A DNA stretch of 64,000 nucleotides from Bradyrhizobium niftali (GCF_004571025.1 NZ_SPQT01000009.1:124001-188000), one strand, 5' to 3'; shown: positions 1-8,885, counted from the stretch's first letter. Notes: generated from the letters alone by a model not told the origin. A program made the numbers and translations.

Positions 1-1633
1 TGAGCGGGTCGTCACGCGGCGCACCAAGTACCTGCTCGCCAAGGCGCGCGATCGCGCCCATATCCTGGTCGGTCTCGCGATCGCGGTCGCCAATATCGAC
101 GAGATGATCCGCGTCATCCGGACCTCGCCCGACCCGACCACCGCCCGCGACACCCTGATGTCGCGCGACTGGCAGGCCCGGGACGTCGAGGACATGCTGA
201 CGCTGATCGACGATCCGCGCCACCGCATCAGCGCCGACGGCACGATCCGGCTGTCGATGGAGCAGGCGAGGGCCATTCTCGATCTGCGCCTTCAGCGCCT
301 CACCGCACTCGGCCGTGACGAGATCCGCGACGAGCTCGACAAGCTCGCCGGCGAGATCGCCGATTATCTCGACATCCTGCGCTCGCGCGAGCGCGTGCTG
401 GGCATCATCAAGACCGAGCTCGCCGAGGTGAAGGCCGAGTTCGCCACCCCGCGCCGCACCGTGATCATCGAGCAGGAAGGCGAGGTCGAGGACGAGGACC
501 TGATCCAGCGTGAGGACATGGTCGTCACCGTCTCGCACGCCGGCTATGTCAAGCGGGTGCCGCTGTCGGCCTACCGGGCGCAGCGCCGTGGCGGCAAGGG
601 CCGCGCCGGCATGCAGACCCGCGACGAGGATTTCGTCAGCCGACTGTTCGTCGCCTCGACACACACGCCGGTGCTGTTCTTCTCCTCGCGCGGCCAGGTC
701 TACAAGGAAAAGGTCTGGCGCCTGCCCATGGCCGCGCCGAACGCGCGCGGCAAGGCGCTGATCAACATCCTGCCGCTGGAGCAGGGTGAGCGCATTACCA
801 CCATCATGCCGCTGCCCGAGGACGAATCGACCTGGGGCAACCTCGACGTGATGTTCGCGACGACAGGCGGCAATGTCCGGCGCAACAAGCTGTCCGACTT
901 CGTCGACGTCCGCCGCTCCGGCATCATCGCCATGAAGCTCGACGAGAACGAGTCGATCGTCGACGTGCAGATCTGCACCGAGCACGACGACGTGCTGCTG
1001 ACCGGCGCCGGCGGCCAGTGCATCCGCTTCCCCGTCACCGACGTGCGCGTGTTCACCGGGCGTACCTCGATGGGCGTGCGCGGCATTGCGCTTGGCGAGG
1101 GCGACAAGGTGATTTCGCTGGCGATCCTGCGCCATGTCGAGACCTCCTCGGACGAACGCTCGGCCTACCTGAAGATGCGCCGTGCGGTGGCCGGCGAAGC
1201 CACGGCCGAGGAGCCGGCGGTGGACGCCGAGGCCGAGGAGACCTCCGGCAGCTTCCAGCTTGCCCAGGAGCGTTATGTCGAGATGTCGGCGGCCGAGCAG
1301 GTCGTGCTCACCGTCTCCGTCAACGGTTATGGCAAGCGGACCTCGTCCTACGAGTACCGCACCACGGGCCGCGGCGGCAAAGGCATCGTCGCCATGAGCG
1401 TCAACAACCGCAACGGCAACCTGGTTGCGTCCTTCCCCGTGGAGGACGCTGATCAAATCATGCTGGTCACCGACAAGGGCCAGCTGATCCGCTGCCCGGT
1501 CGAAGGCATCCGCATCGCCGGCCGCTCGACGCAGGGCGTGATCGTGTTCGACACCGCGGAGGACGAGCACGTCGTCTCGGTCGAGCACATCACGGAAGAG
1601 GCGGAGAGCGGGAACGGGACGAACGGCGAGTAA
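1..1633 (+). CDS. gyrA: DNA gyrase subunit A, C-terminal part (5' truncated by window edge)
   Basis: The reading frame is open from base 2, so this is the 3' part of a gene that starts outside the window. About 543 residues are visible: the end of the breakage-reunion domain with its coiled coil (ILDLRLQRLTAL), then the beta-pinwheel C-terminal domain that wraps DNA. The GyrA box QRRGGKG, which is diagnostic of gyrase rather than topoisomerase IV ParC, is encoded at 581-601. A degenerate repeat of it (GRGGKG) lies near 1370. An Ala/Glu-rich insert of roughly 30 residues interrupts the pinwheel near 1195-1250, and the tail is acidic. Gyrase introduces negative supercoils with GyrB. Identification is firm; only the N-terminal catalytic Tyr region is missing from view. 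Confidence 0.97.
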   Translation, partial: ERVVTRRTKYLLAKARDRAHILVGLAIAVANIDEMIRVIRTSPDPTTARDTLMSRDWQARDVEDMLTLIDDPRHRISADGTIRLSMEQARAILDLRLQRLTALGRDEIRDELDKLAGEIADYLDILRSRERVLGIIKTELAEVKAEFATPRRTVIIEQEGEVEDEDLIQREDMVVTVSHAGYVKRVPLSAYRAQRRGGKGRAGMQTRDEDFVSRLFVASTHTPVLFFSSRGQVYKEKVWRLPMAAPNARGKALINILPLEQGERITTIMPLPEDESTWGNLDVMFATTGGNVRRNKLSDFVDVRRSGIIAMKLDENESIVDVQICTEHDDVLLTGAGGQCIRFPVTDVRVFTGRTSMGVRGIALGEGDKVISLAILRHVETSSDERSAYLKMRRAVAGEATAEEPAVDAEAEETSGSFQLAQERYVEMSAAEQVVLTVSVNGYGKRTSSYEYRTTGRGGKGIVAMSVNNRNGNLVASFPVEDADQIMLVTDKGQLIRCPVEGIRIAGRSTQGVIVFDTAEDEHVVSVEHITEEAESGNGTNGE

Positions 1634-1637
1634 CGCG

Positions 1638-1794
1638 TAGCCCGGATGGGGCAGGAGGTCGGTGCGAAGCGCCGACTGACGGCGCAATCCGGGACCAGGT
1701 TTGTACCCGTAGCCCGGATGGGGCGCAGTGAAATCCGGGACCTCTGTGCGCCTGGCAAGAATCCCGGATTACGCTTGCGCTCCATCCGGGCTAC
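1638..1794. repeat. Palindromic intergenic repeat (tagcccggatgg family), two units
   Basis: The core TAGCCCGGATGGGGC occurs at about 1638 and 1709. The second copy is answered by its inverted form at 1761-1794 (ending CCATCCGGGCTAC), so 1709-1794 can fold into a long hairpin. The same family recurs at 28904-28987. It fills the gap between convergent gyrA and kup and may also act as a transcription barrier. It is non-coding. Confidence 0.75.
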
Positions 1795-1802
1795 GAACTT
1801 CC

Positions 1803-3713
1803 CTAAATCTCCAGCTCCGTCCCGAACTCAACCACCTGCTTGGTCGGCACGCCGAAGAACGCGGCCGAGCGTTCGGCGTTGCGTTGCAGGAAGGCGAACA
1901 CGGTTTCGCGCCAGACCCACATGCCCGGGACGTCCTCGCGCGGGATGATGGTCTCGCGGCCGACGTAATAGGTGATGTCGGAGAGGTCGATGCCGGGCAG
2001 CTTGCCCTGGCGGCAGGCGAGCGTCAGCCCGTCATAGATCGTCGGGTTCTGCATGAAGCCGTAATGCAGGACCACCCGGGTGATGCCCGGGATGATCTCG
2101 ATCACCTCGGTGCGGTCCTCGTCGCTGATATGCGGCGATTCCTCGATCAGGACGGTGACGAGGACGATACGTTCATGCAGCACGTGGTTGTGATTGACGA
2201 ACTGGGTCAGCGCCAACGGCACGCCCCTCGCTGCGGATGCCAGGAACACCGCCGTGCCGGGCAGCCTGGCGCTGCACTTGTTGACCGCGGTCTCAATCAA
2301 ATCCTCCTCGGGCTGGCGCAGTTTTCCGCGCGCGGCCTCGACCAGCTTCACGCCGGCGCGCCAGGTCAGCATCAGGAACGCGACGAGGGCCGCGAGCAGC
2401 AGCGGAAACCAGCCACCCTCGAACAGCTTGATCGAATTGGCCGAGAAGAAGATCACGTCGATCACGAAGAAGAAGCCGTTCACGGCAACCACGAGCCACG
2501 GCGAATAGCCCCACTGGATCGCGACCAGGGCTGCGAGCAGCGTGGTGATCGCCATCAACAGTGACACCGCGATGCCATAGGCGCCGGCCAGCGCATCGGA
2601 GGTGCCGAAGGAGAGCACGGCGCCGAGCGTTCCGGCCGCGAGCAGCCAGTTCACCAGCGGCACGTAAATCTGGCCGATCGCGTGGCTGGTGGTGTGGCGG
2701 ATCTGCATCCGCGGCAGGAAGCCGAGCTGGATCGACTGCTGCGTCAGCGAGAACACGCCGGAGATGATGGCCTGCGACGCGATCACTGTCGCGACCGCGG
2801 AGAAGGCGACCAGCGGGTAATGCAACGCGTCTGGGCAGAGCTGGAAGAACGGGTTCTCGATCATGGAGGGATCGGTGATCAGGAGCGCGGCCTGGCCGAA
2901 GTAGTTCAGCACCAGCGCGGGCAGGCAGATGGCGAACCAGGCCAGCCGGATCGGGAAACGGCCGAAATGTCCCATGTCGGCGTACATGGCCTCGCCGCCG
3001 GTCACGGCGAGGAAGGCGGCGCCCAGGATGCCGAATGAGACATGGAAATCCTGGTGGATCAGGAAGTCGAAGGCATAGAGCGGGCTGAGCGCGGCCAGCA
3101 CCGCGGGGGCCTGGACGATGCCGTGGATGCCGAGCGCGGCGAGCACGAAGAACCAGGCGAGCATCACTGGTCCGAAGATGCGGCCGATGAAGCCGGTGCC
3201 CTGCTTCTGCATCATGAACAGCCCGACCAGGATGACGACGGTGACGGGCACCACCACCGGCGCAAGCGAGGGCGCGTCAACCTTAAGGCCCTCGATGGCG
3301 CTCAGCACGGAGATCGCCGGCGTGATCGCACCGTCGCCGTAGAGCAGGGCGGCGCCGACGAGGCCGACCACCAGAAGATGCGCGCGCCAGGTGCCGGGTT
3401 GGGCGTTGCGGGCGTGGAGCAGGGCCAGCAGGGCGACGATGCCGCCTTCGCCGCGGTTGTCCGCGCGCAGGATCAAAAGCGCATATTTCAGCGAGATGAT
3501 CAGCAGCAGCGCCCAGAGGATGAGCGACGCAATCCCCAGGACAGCATCGGGAGCGAGGGTAGCCCCACGGGCGGCCGCCTTGGCGGCTTCCTTCAGGGCA
3601 TAGAGAGGGCTGGTGCCGATATCGCCATAGACCACCCCGAGGGCGCCCATGGTCATGGCAAGCGGCAGTGGATCAGGATGATGGCCGGAAGCGACTGCGG
3701 GCGTACTGGACAA
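1803..3713 (-). CDS. kup: Kup family low-affinity potassium uptake protein
   Basis: A 636-residue protein of the KUP/HAK/KT family, which carries out H+-coupled K+ uptake across the inner membrane. The signature GDIGTSPLYAL is at residues 30-40 in the first membrane segment. About 12 hydrophobic segments follow to roughly residue 460, including GDGAITPAISVLSAIEG, and then the usual cytoplasmic C-terminal domain. Length matches the family (about 620-640). The start gives a short hydrophilic N-terminus before TM1. The gene is convergent with gyrA and appears to be a single-gene unit. No kdp genes or K+ regulators are nearby. Some bradyrhizobia carry several kup copies; this window shows one. 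Confidence 0.96.
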   Translation of the reverse strand: MSSTPAVASGHHPDPLPLAMTMGALGVVYGDIGTSPLYALKEAAKAAARGATLAPDAVLGIASLILWALLLIISLKYALLILRADNRGEGGIVALLALLHARNAQPGTWRAHLLVVGLVGAALLYGDGAITPAISVLSAIEGLKVDAPSLAPVVVPVTVVILVGLFMMQKQGTGFIGRIFGPVMLAWFFVLAALGIHGIVQAPAVLAALSPLYAFDFLIHQDFHVSFGILGAAFLAVTGGEAMYADMGHFGRFPIRLAWFAICLPALVLNYFGQAALLITDPSMIENPFFQLCPDALHYPLVAFSAVATVIASQAIISGVFSLTQQSIQLGFLPRMQIRHTTSHAIGQIYVPLVNWLLAAGTLGAVLSFGTSDALAGAYGIAVSLLMAITTLLAALVAIQWGYSPWLVVAVNGFFFVIDVIFFSANSIKLFEGGWFPLLLAALVAFLMLTWRAGVKLVEAARGKLRQPEEDLIETAVNKCSARLPGTAVFLASAARGVPLALTQFVNHNHVLHERIVLVTVLIEESPHISDEDRTEVIEIIPGITRVVLHYGFMQNPTIYDGLTLACRQGKLPGIDLSDITYYVGRETIIPREDVPGMWVWRETVFAFLQRNAERSAAFFGVPTKQVVEFGTELEI

Positions 3714-3861
3714 TGGCGACCCCCTGATGGGATCGCGCCCGGCGGGCCATTCCGACGGGCGCGAGCATCACGCAGTCTGCGACGAGACGTCGCAAATATC
3801 CATGGGGTTTATCTTGTCGTCGATCTTGGAAGCTTGCCTGACGCGAAACTGACAGACCGGA

Positions 3862-4119
3862 CTACGGGGTGCGGTCGGCCGTCACGAGGCGAACCACGCG
3901 AATGTCAGCCTTGGTGCCGGCACGGCGGAGGCAGGACGCTTCGAAATTCGGCCAGGCCTGCTGCGAGCAATCGCGGCCGATGGAGCGGATATCGAGCCGA
4001 TCAGCCTTGGCGAGCGGCTGCGGCACGCTGGCCTCGACGGTCGGGGCAAAGCCGGGCAGGAGGGTGAGGGCTGCGGCAACACACGCAGCGATGGCGATCG
4101 CTGAAAGAGCCTTGATCAT
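3862..4119 (-). CDS. Small exported protein of unknown function
   Basis: An 85-residue product with a clear signal peptide: MIKALSAIAIAACVAAALTL, then a likely cleavage near VEASVPQP. The mature part is about 55 residues and contains two cysteines (DCSQQAW and ASCLRRAG) that could form a disulfide in the periplasm. I recognise it only as a type of small secreted protein common in Bradyrhizobium; no function is known to me. It lies alone between kup and coaD and is transcribed away from coaD. The signal peptide and cysteine pair make it credible as a gene. Confidence 0.7.
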   Translation of the reverse strand: MIKALSAIAIAACVAAALTLLPGFAPTVEASVPQPLAKADRLDIRSIGRDCSQQAWPNFEASCLRRAGTKADIRVVRLVTADRTP

Positions 4120-4387
4120 TGACAGTCCCCTGTGATGCGGCCGCTACGCCCAGTATGCGGCCCGTCATTTGTTGGCCGGATTAGTAACCATGGCCAGTTT
4201 CCGGACGTCTTCGCGGACGCGGGAAATGGTTTCGTTCGCGCTCCGTTTTGTTTCGTGGCGCCCCGAGGACGAAACAAAGCGGCCGTCGCCGACGTGGCAG
4301 GCGGGACATTTTTCGGGAAATGGCAGGGAAACGGACATGGAACCGGCCCGGCTTGCCGGGCCGGGCCGGGCGCGGTAGGACGGGGCC

Positions 4388-4885
4388 ATGCCGCGCATTG
4401 CCTTCTACCCAGGTTCCTTCGACCCCATCACCAACGGCCATCTGGACGTGGTCCGGAACAGTGTCTCCCTGTGCGATCGGCTGGTGGTCGCGATCGGCGT
4501 CCATCCCGGCAAGAAGCCGCTGTTCTCAACCGAGGAGCGGCTCAAGATGCTCCATGACGTCTGCGGGCCGGTCGCGGCCCAAGTCGGCTGCACGCTCGAG
4601 GCTGTGACCTATGACGATCTCGCGGTCACCGCGGCGCGCAGGCACGGCGCGACTGTCATGATTCGGGGTCTGCGCGATGGCACCGACCTCGACTACGAGA
4701 TGCAACTCGCCGGGATGAATGGCGCTATGGCGCCCGACGTGCAAACCGTCTTTCTGCCGGCTTCTCCGGCGGTCCGCCCAATTACCGGCACACTGGTGCG
4801 CCAGATCGCCGCCATGGGCGGAGATATTTCGACCTTCGTGCCGCCGCTGGTCGCAAGTCTGCTCGAGGCCAAATTCGCCGGATAA
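4388..4885 (+). CDS. coaD: Phosphopantetheine adenylyltransferase
   Basis: A 165-residue CoaD catalyses the fourth step of coenzyme A synthesis: 4'-phosphopantetheine plus ATP gives dephospho-CoA. The nucleotidyltransferase motif YPGSFDPITNGH is at residues 7-18, with the T-x-G-H signature at 15-18. The RGLRDGTDLDYE block follows near residue 90, and GDISTFVPPLV is at the C-terminus. Length is that of the family (about 160-165). It starts a head-to-tail series with the two cyclophilins and the small protein between them. A GC-rich hairpin (CCGGCCCGGcttgCCGGGCCGG) lies just upstream of the start. Confidence 0.97.
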   Translation: MPRIAFYPGSFDPITNGHLDVVRNSVSLCDRLVVAIGVHPGKKPLFSTEERLKMLHDVCGPVAAQVGCTLEAVTYDDLAVTAARRHGATVMIRGLRDGTDLDYEMQLAGMNGAMAPDVQTVFLPASPAVRPITGTLVRQIAAMGGDISTFVPPLVASLLEAKFAG

Positions 4886-4922
4886 CGGCGCACCTCTTCA
4901 TCTCACCTGATCCGGAGTTTTC

Positions 4923-5498
4923 ATGATCCGTCGTCTCGCAATTCTTGCCACGATCTTTGCCGCGCTCTTCAGCGCGGTCCCGGCGGTGGCGCAGCAACTA
5001 CCGGCGAACCTCGACAAGGCCAACGCGCTGGTCATCGACACCACCAAGGGCCGCATCGTCATCAAGCTCAGGACCGACCTTGCGCCCCAGCACGCCGAGC
5101 GTCTCAAGCAGCTCGCGCGCGAGGGCTATTACAACAACGTGCCGTTCCATCGCGTGATGGATGGCTTCATGGCGCAGACCGGCGATGGCCAGAATTTCAA
5201 CGGCTCCGGCGGCTCGAAATACCCGAACCTGAAGCAGGAATTCTCCAAGGTGCACTTCGCACGCGGCATCGTCGGCATGGCCCGGCGCGGCGACAGCGTC
5301 GACACCGCCAACTCGCAGTTCTTCATCATGTTCGCCGACGGCGGCAGCCTCGATAACCAGTACACCGTGGTCGGCGAGGTCGTGCAGGGCATGGACGTCG
5401 TCGACAAGCTGAAGAAGGCGCCGCCCGGATCAAGCAGCGGCACCGTCACCGATCCCGACAAGATGGTGAAGGTGCAGGTCGCCTCCGACGTCAAATAA
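4923..5498 (+). CDS. ppiA: Exported cyclophilin-type peptidyl-prolyl cis-trans isomerase
   Basis: A 191-residue protein whose signal peptide ends at AVPAVAQQ, so it acts in the periplasm as a proline isomerase and folding helper. The cyclophilin core is complete: FHRVMDGFMAQTGDG (catalytic Arg about residue 77), FARGIVGMARRGDSVDTANS and QFFIMFADGGSLDNQYTVVG. The gene starts 37 bases after coaD. A cytosolic cyclophilin (5918-6382) follows after one small gene, so the two isomerases probably share a transcript. Identification rests on motifs and is secure; the symbol follows E. coli usage. Confidence 0.93.
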   Translation: MIRRLAILATIFAALFSAVPAVAQQLPANLDKANALVIDTTKGRIVIKLRTDLAPQHAERLKQLAREGYYNNVPFHRVMDGFMAQTGDGQNFNGSGGSKYPNLKQEFSKVHFARGIVGMARRGDSVDTANSQFFIMFADGGSLDNQYTVVGEVVQGMDVVDKLKKAPPGSSSGTVTDPDKMVKVQVASDVK

Positions 5499-5510
5499 GA
5501 GGACGGGGCG

Positions 5511-5921
5511 ATGGCGCGCTGCGGCAACAAGCTGCTGCTGGCTGCCGCGGTGCTGTTTCTCGGCATCTCCGGCGCGGCCGCCGAGGATGCGCAGGTCAAC
5601 ACCATCCAGGACATCTTCCGGCATCTGCGCACCTGCTGGAAGCCGCCGCCGCCCGCCAAAGCTCGCCCTATCGACATCACCGTCGTCGTGAGCTTTAACC
5701 GGACCGGAAACATTCTGGGCCATCCGAGGATTACCTATGAATCCGCGGAGGCCTCCGACAATGACCGGCTGCAATACCGGATCGCGGTGATGGAGGCGTT
5801 GCAACGCTGCACGCCGATGCCATTTACCGATGCAATGGCCGGCGCCGCCGCAGGGCGTCCATTCGCGATCCAGTTCCGCAACCGGAAGACTTCACCTCCA
5901 ACGCAAGAGAGACCAGCATGA
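5511..5921 (+). CDS. Exported protein of unknown function between two cyclophilin genes
   Basis: A 136-residue product with a signal peptide (KLLLAAAVLFLGISGAAAED). The mature part has a HLRTCWKPPPP segment, a stretch that could form beta strands (PIDITVVVSFNRTGNILG) and a second Cys in ALQRCTPMPF. That arrangement recalls the C-terminal domain of TonB/TolA-like proteins (ITVVVSFNRTGNI...), but this is a weak resemblance and not an assignment. Its stop overlaps the start of the next cyclophilin in an ATGA junction at 5918, so the two are translationally coupled. Confidence 0.8.
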   Translation: MARCGNKLLLAAAVLFLGISGAAAEDAQVNTIQDIFRHLRTCWKPPPPAKARPIDITVVVSFNRTGNILGHPRITYESAEASDNDRLQYRIAVMEALQRCTPMPFTDAMAGAAAGRPFAIQFRNRKTSPPTQERPA

Positions 5922-6382
5922 GTGTCACCGAAAACACATTGATCCTCGAGACCACGCAGGGCCCCGTCACCATCGAGATGCGGCCCGACCTCGCGCCCGG
6001 CCATGTCGCGCGCATCAAGGAGCTGGTCCGCGAAGGCTTTTACGACGGCATCGTGTTCCACCGCGTGATCGAGGGCTTCATGGCGCAGACCGGCTGCCCG
6101 CACGGCACCGGTACCGGCGGCTCCGGCAAGAAGCTGAAGGCCGAGTTCAACAAGGAGCCGCATGTGCGCGGCACCACCTCGATGGCGCGCGCTGCGAGCC
6201 CGGATTCCGGCGACAGCCAGTTCTTCATCTGCTTCGACGACGCCCGCTTCCTCGACAACCAGTACACCGTGTGGGGCAAGGTCACCGAGGGTATGGAGAA
6301 CGTCGACAAGATCAAGCGCGGCGAGCCGGTGCAGAACCCGGACAAGATCGTCAAGGCGCGGATGGCGGCGGACACGGAGTAA
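5918..6382 (+). CDS. ppiB: Cytosolic cyclophilin-type peptidyl-prolyl cis-trans isomerase
   Basis: A 154-residue cyclophilin without a signal peptide, hence cytosolic. Conserved blocks are FHRVIEGFMAQTGCPHGTG, TTSMARAASPDSGDSQFFIC and DNQYTVWGKVTEGMENVDKI. It is clearly paralogous to the exported enzyme encoded 1 kb upstream. Its start codon overlaps the preceding stop (ATGA), so translation is likely coupled. It is the usual length for the short bacterial PpiB type. Confidence 0.94.
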   Translation: MSVTENTLILETTQGPVTIEMRPDLAPGHVARIKELVREGFYDGIVFHRVIEGFMAQTGCPHGTGTGGSGKKLKAEFNKEPHVRGTTSMARAASPDSGDSQFFICFDDARFLDNQYTVWGKVTEGMENVDKIKRGEPVQNPDKIVKARMAADTE

Positions 6383-6395
6383 GCGGCTTTGCCGG

Positions 6396-6492
6396 TGTCA
6401 TGCCCCGCGCAGGCGGGGCATCCAGTAATCACCAGCGGTGGTTACAACAAAGATCGTGAGTACTGGATCGCCCGCCTGCGCGGGCGATGACA
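6396..6492. repeat. Palindromic intergenic repeat (tgtcatgcccc family)
   Basis: The left arm begins TGTCATGCCCCGCGCAGGCG. It is mirrored by a right arm (6461-6492) ending CCTGCGCGGGCGATGACA. Each arm also has an internal short palindrome. It sits between ppiB and queA. A relative with the same ends (gtcatgcccggc ... gccatgac) is at 58186-58257. Confidence 0.75.
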
Positions 6493-6502
6493 AGTTCTGG
6501 GT

Positions 6503-7576
6503 ATGCGCACCGACCTCTTCGATTTCGACCTGCCCGCCGAGCGCATCGCCCTGCGCCCGGCGAGCCCGCGCGACTCCGCGAAGATGCTGGTCGTGGAGCA
6601 TGGCGCGCTGCGCGACCAGATCATTTCCGAGCTGCCGCAATGGCTGAAGCGCGGCGACCAGCTCGTTGTCAACGACACCAAGGTGATCGCGGCGCAGCTC
6701 AAGGGCCGCCGCATCGGCCGCGAGACCGAGCCGAAGATCGAGGCGACGCTGGTCAAGCGGCTCGACGGCTCGCGCTGGCAGGCGCTGGTGAAGCCCGCCA
6801 AGAAGCTCATGGCCGGCGATCGCATCCGCTTCGGCAACGAGGGCAAGGTCTGCCTGCTCGGCCATCTCGACGCCGAGGTCGAGGCCAAGGGCAGCGAGGG
6901 CGAGGTGACGCTGTCGTTCTCGTTCCATGGCCCCGCGCTAGACCAGGCGATCGCCGATCTCGGCAGCCCGCCGCTGCCGCCCTACATCGCCTCCAAGCGC
7001 ACGCCCGACGATCAGGACCTCGCCGACTACCAGACGATGTTCGCGGCCAACGAGGGCGCTGTCGCCGCGCCGACCGCAGGGCTGCATTTCACGCCCGCGC
7101 TGGAGCAGGCGCTGCGCGAGCGCGGCGTCGGCATCGTCAGCGTCACGCTGCATGTCGGGGCAGGGACATTCCTGCCGGTGAAGGTGGACGACACCGCAGG
7201 CCACAAGATGCATGCCGAGTGGGGCACGATCTCGGCCGAGACGGCGGAGCGGCTGAACGTTGCGCGGAAGAACGGCGGGCGCATCATCGCGGTCGGCACC
7301 ACGTCGTTGCGGCTGCTTGAAAGCGCAGCAAGCGAGGACGGCACCATCCAGCCGTTTGCGGCCGAGACGTCGATCTTCATCACCCCCGGCTATCGCTTCC
7401 GCGCCGTCGATATTCTGCTGACCAATTTCCACTTGCCGAAGTCGACGCTGTTCATGCTGGTGTCGGCGTTCGCCGGGCTCGAGACGATGAAGCAGGCCTA
7501 TGCGCACGCGATCGCGCAGGGCTATCGGTTCTATTCGTATGGCGACGCCTGCCTGCTGTTTCGCGCAGAGCCGTAG
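6503..7576 (+). CDS. queA: S-adenosylmethionine:tRNA ribosyltransferase-isomerase
   Basis: A 357-residue QueA transfers and isomerises the ribosyl group of SAM onto preQ1 at tRNA position 34, giving epoxyqueuosine. Family blocks are visible: DLPAERIALRPASPRDSAKM at the N-terminus, VVNDTKVIAAQLKGRR, PTAGLHFTPALEQAL, HVGAGTFLPVK and, near the end, NFHLPKSTLFMLVSAFAG. Length is typical (340-360). The partner enzyme Tgt is encoded 4.5 kb downstream, so the queuosine genes are close but not in one operon. Confidence 0.97.
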   Translation: MRTDLFDFDLPAERIALRPASPRDSAKMLVVEHGALRDQIISELPQWLKRGDQLVVNDTKVIAAQLKGRRIGRETEPKIEATLVKRLDGSRWQALVKPAKKLMAGDRIRFGNEGKVCLLGHLDAEVEAKGSEGEVTLSFSFHGPALDQAIADLGSPPLPPYIASKRTPDDQDLADYQTMFAANEGAVAAPTAGLHFTPALEQALRERGVGIVSVTLHVGAGTFLPVKVDDTAGHKMHAEWGTISAETAERLNVARKNGGRIIAVGTTSLRLLESAASEDGTIQPFAAETSIFITPGYRFRAVDILLTNFHLPKSTLFMLVSAFAGLETMKQAYAHAIAQGYRFYSYGDACLLFRAEP

Positions 7577-7684
7577 GGTGGGTTAGCGAAGCGTAACCCA
7601 CCAAGGTCTATCTTCGCGGAAGCGAAAGAGGTGGGTTACGCCAGCGGACTGCGCTTCGCGCAGCCGCGGGCTAACCCACCATGC
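7574..7684. repeat. Intergenic repeat with gtgggtta / taacccac arms
   Basis: GGTGGGTTAGCGAAGCGTAA is followed by TAACCCACC, then AGGTGGGTTACG and a final GGGCTAACCCACCATG. These make several nested inverted copies of one 10-base core. The element overlaps the last codon of queA and fills the gap to convergent asd. It may help terminate both transcripts. Confidence 0.7.
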
Positions 7685-7688
7685 TTCG

Positions 7689-8714
7689 TTACGCCATCAC
7701 CCGCTGCGGCAGGAGCTCGGCAATCTGCACCGCATTCAGCGCGGCGCCCTTGAGCAGCTGATCCGCCGCCACGAACATCGAGATCGAATGCCCACTGGGA
7801 TCGCTGAGGTCCTTGCGGATGCGGCCGACCAGGACATCATCCTGGCCCGAGGCGTCGATCGGCATCGGGAAGTAGTTCTTCACGCGGTCGTCGACGATCT
7901 TCACGCCGGGCGCCTGCGCCATGATGGCGCGGACCTGGTCCTCGCTGATCGGCCTCTCGCATTCGAAGGTGATGGCCTCGCAATGGGCGCGCAGCACCGG
8001 CACGCGGACGCAGGTGACACCGACGGCGATGGTCTCGTCCTCGAAGATCTTGTGGGTTTCCTTGATGACCTTGGTCTCTTCGTCGTTGTAGCCGGTCTCG
8101 GGGTCGACCGCGGTGTTGTGGTTGAAGAGATTGAAGGCGTAGGGGTGCGGCATCACCTTGGGCGTATAGACCTGCCCGTTGAGATTGGCGCGGGTGGACT
8201 CGACGAGCTCCTCCATCGCGGCCGCGCCGGCGCCGGAGGCCGCCTGGTAGGTCGAGATGATGACGCGCTTGATGCGGTTCTTCTGATGGATCGGCCAGAG
8301 CGGCACCAGCGCGGTGATCGCGGCGCAGTTCGGGTTGGCGATGATGCCCTTGTGGTCGCGGATGCGGTTGGCGTTGATCTCGGGGATCACCAGCGGCACG
8401 TTCGGATCCATCCGGAAGGCCGAGGAGTTGTCGACCACGACCGCGCCGGCCTTGACCGCAACGGGCGCATACTTCTTCGAGATGCTGCCGCCGGCGGAGA
8501 ACAGGGCGATATCGACGCCCTCGAAGGCGCGCTCGGTCAGTTCCTCGATGACGACGTTTTGCCCGCGGAACGACACCGTCTTGCCGGCCGAGCGGGCGCT
8601 TGCCAGCGCCTTGAGCTTGCCGACGCGGAAACCACGCTTGTCCATGGTGGCGATGAATTCGGCGCCCACCGCACCGGTGACGCCGACAATCGCGACGACG
8701 GGATCGTTACTCAC
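7689..8714 (-). CDS. asd: Aspartate-semialdehyde dehydrogenase
   Basis: The enzyme reduces aspartyl phosphate to aspartate semialdehyde, the branch point to Lys/DAP, Met and Thr. The NADP-binding GVTGAVGAEF is at the N-terminus. The catalytic Cys is in NPNCAAITAL (about residue 130), and ASGAGAAAMEEL follows. I place the start at GTG 8714 because an ideal GGAGGA lies 4 bases before it. The upstream in-frame ATG (8726) has no Shine-Dalgarno sequence and would put GGAGGA inside the coding region. With the GTG start the protein is 341 residues. Upstream lies a Thr-rich leader peptide and a terminator hairpin, so expression is probably controlled by attenuation. Confidence 0.95.
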   Translation of the reverse strand: MSNDPVVAIVGVTGAVGAEFIATMDKRGFRVGKLKALASARSAGKTVSFRGQNVVIEELTERAFEGVDIALFSAGGSISKKYAPVAVKAGAVVVDNSSAFRMDPNVPLVIPEINANRIRDHKGIIANPNCAAITALVPLWPIHQKNRIKRVIISTYQAASGAGAAAMEELVESTRANLNGQVYTPKVMPHPYAFNLFNHNTAVDPETGYNDEETKVIKETHKIFEDETIAVGVTCVRVPVLRAHCEAITFECERPISEDQVRAIMAQAPGVKIVDDRVKNYFPMPIDASGQDDVLVGRIRKDLSDPSGHSISMFVAADQLLKGAALNAVQIAELLPQRVMA

Positions 8715-8745
8715 TTTGTCCTCCATTGCGTTGAAATCCAGACAA

Positions 8746-8776
8746 TAAAAAAGCCCCGGACCAGGGGGCGGGGCTT
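8746..8776 (-). terminator. Probable attenuator (rho-independent terminator) in the asd leader
   Basis: Read on the minus strand, AGCCCCG (8775-8769) pairs with CGGGGCT (8758-8752), followed directly by a run of six T. It sits between the stop of the leader peptide and the asd start, which is where an attenuator belongs. Its 5' arm GCCCCG can alternatively pair with CGGGGC in the leader coding region (8833-8828), giving a plausible antiterminator. Confidence 0.8.
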
Positions 8777-8805
8777 CGGTAGAGCTGATGCGTTTCAGTC
8801 GACGA

Positions 8806-8877
8806 CTACGCGCGCACGCCTCCCCGGGCCCCGAAGGCCGTGGTGGTTTTGGTCGTGCGTTTGGTGGTCGTGAACAT
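8806..8877 (-). CDS. Threonine-rich leader peptide upstream of asd
   Basis: A 23-codon ORF beginning MFTTTKRTTKTTTAFGARGG and ending at TAG 8808-8806. Eight of its first 13 residues are Thr (ACC/ACG), with two Lys. It is followed by a terminator and then asd, whose pathway leads to Thr and Lys. There is no Shine-Dalgarno sequence. A sigma70-like promoter ends only 8 bases before the ATG, so the mRNA probably starts at or next to the ATG (leaderless), as is known for trpL in Sinorhizobium. Ribosome stalling at the Thr run would leave the downstream GC-rich codons free to block the terminator. Function is inferred from layout. Confidence 0.75.
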   Translation of the reverse strand: MFTTTKRTTKTTTAFGARGGVRA

Positions 8878-8885
8878 GGCGGCGA

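Noticed and set aside
1803..4067. Long plus-strand frames opposite kup
   Set aside because: They are Asp/Glu/Gly/His-rich shadows of kup on the other strand, an effect of high third-position GC, and have no start signals.
4345..4375. GC-rich hairpin before coaD as a terminator or riboswitch
   Set aside because: It has no T-run and no known riboswitch consensus, so I did not list it as a regulatory element.
4165..4398. Minus-strand 77-codon frame with a CPACH motif upstream of coaD
   Set aside because: The heme-like CxxCH is isolated, there is no signal peptide or ribosome site, and the frame overlaps the coaD start and promoter region. It is probably chance.
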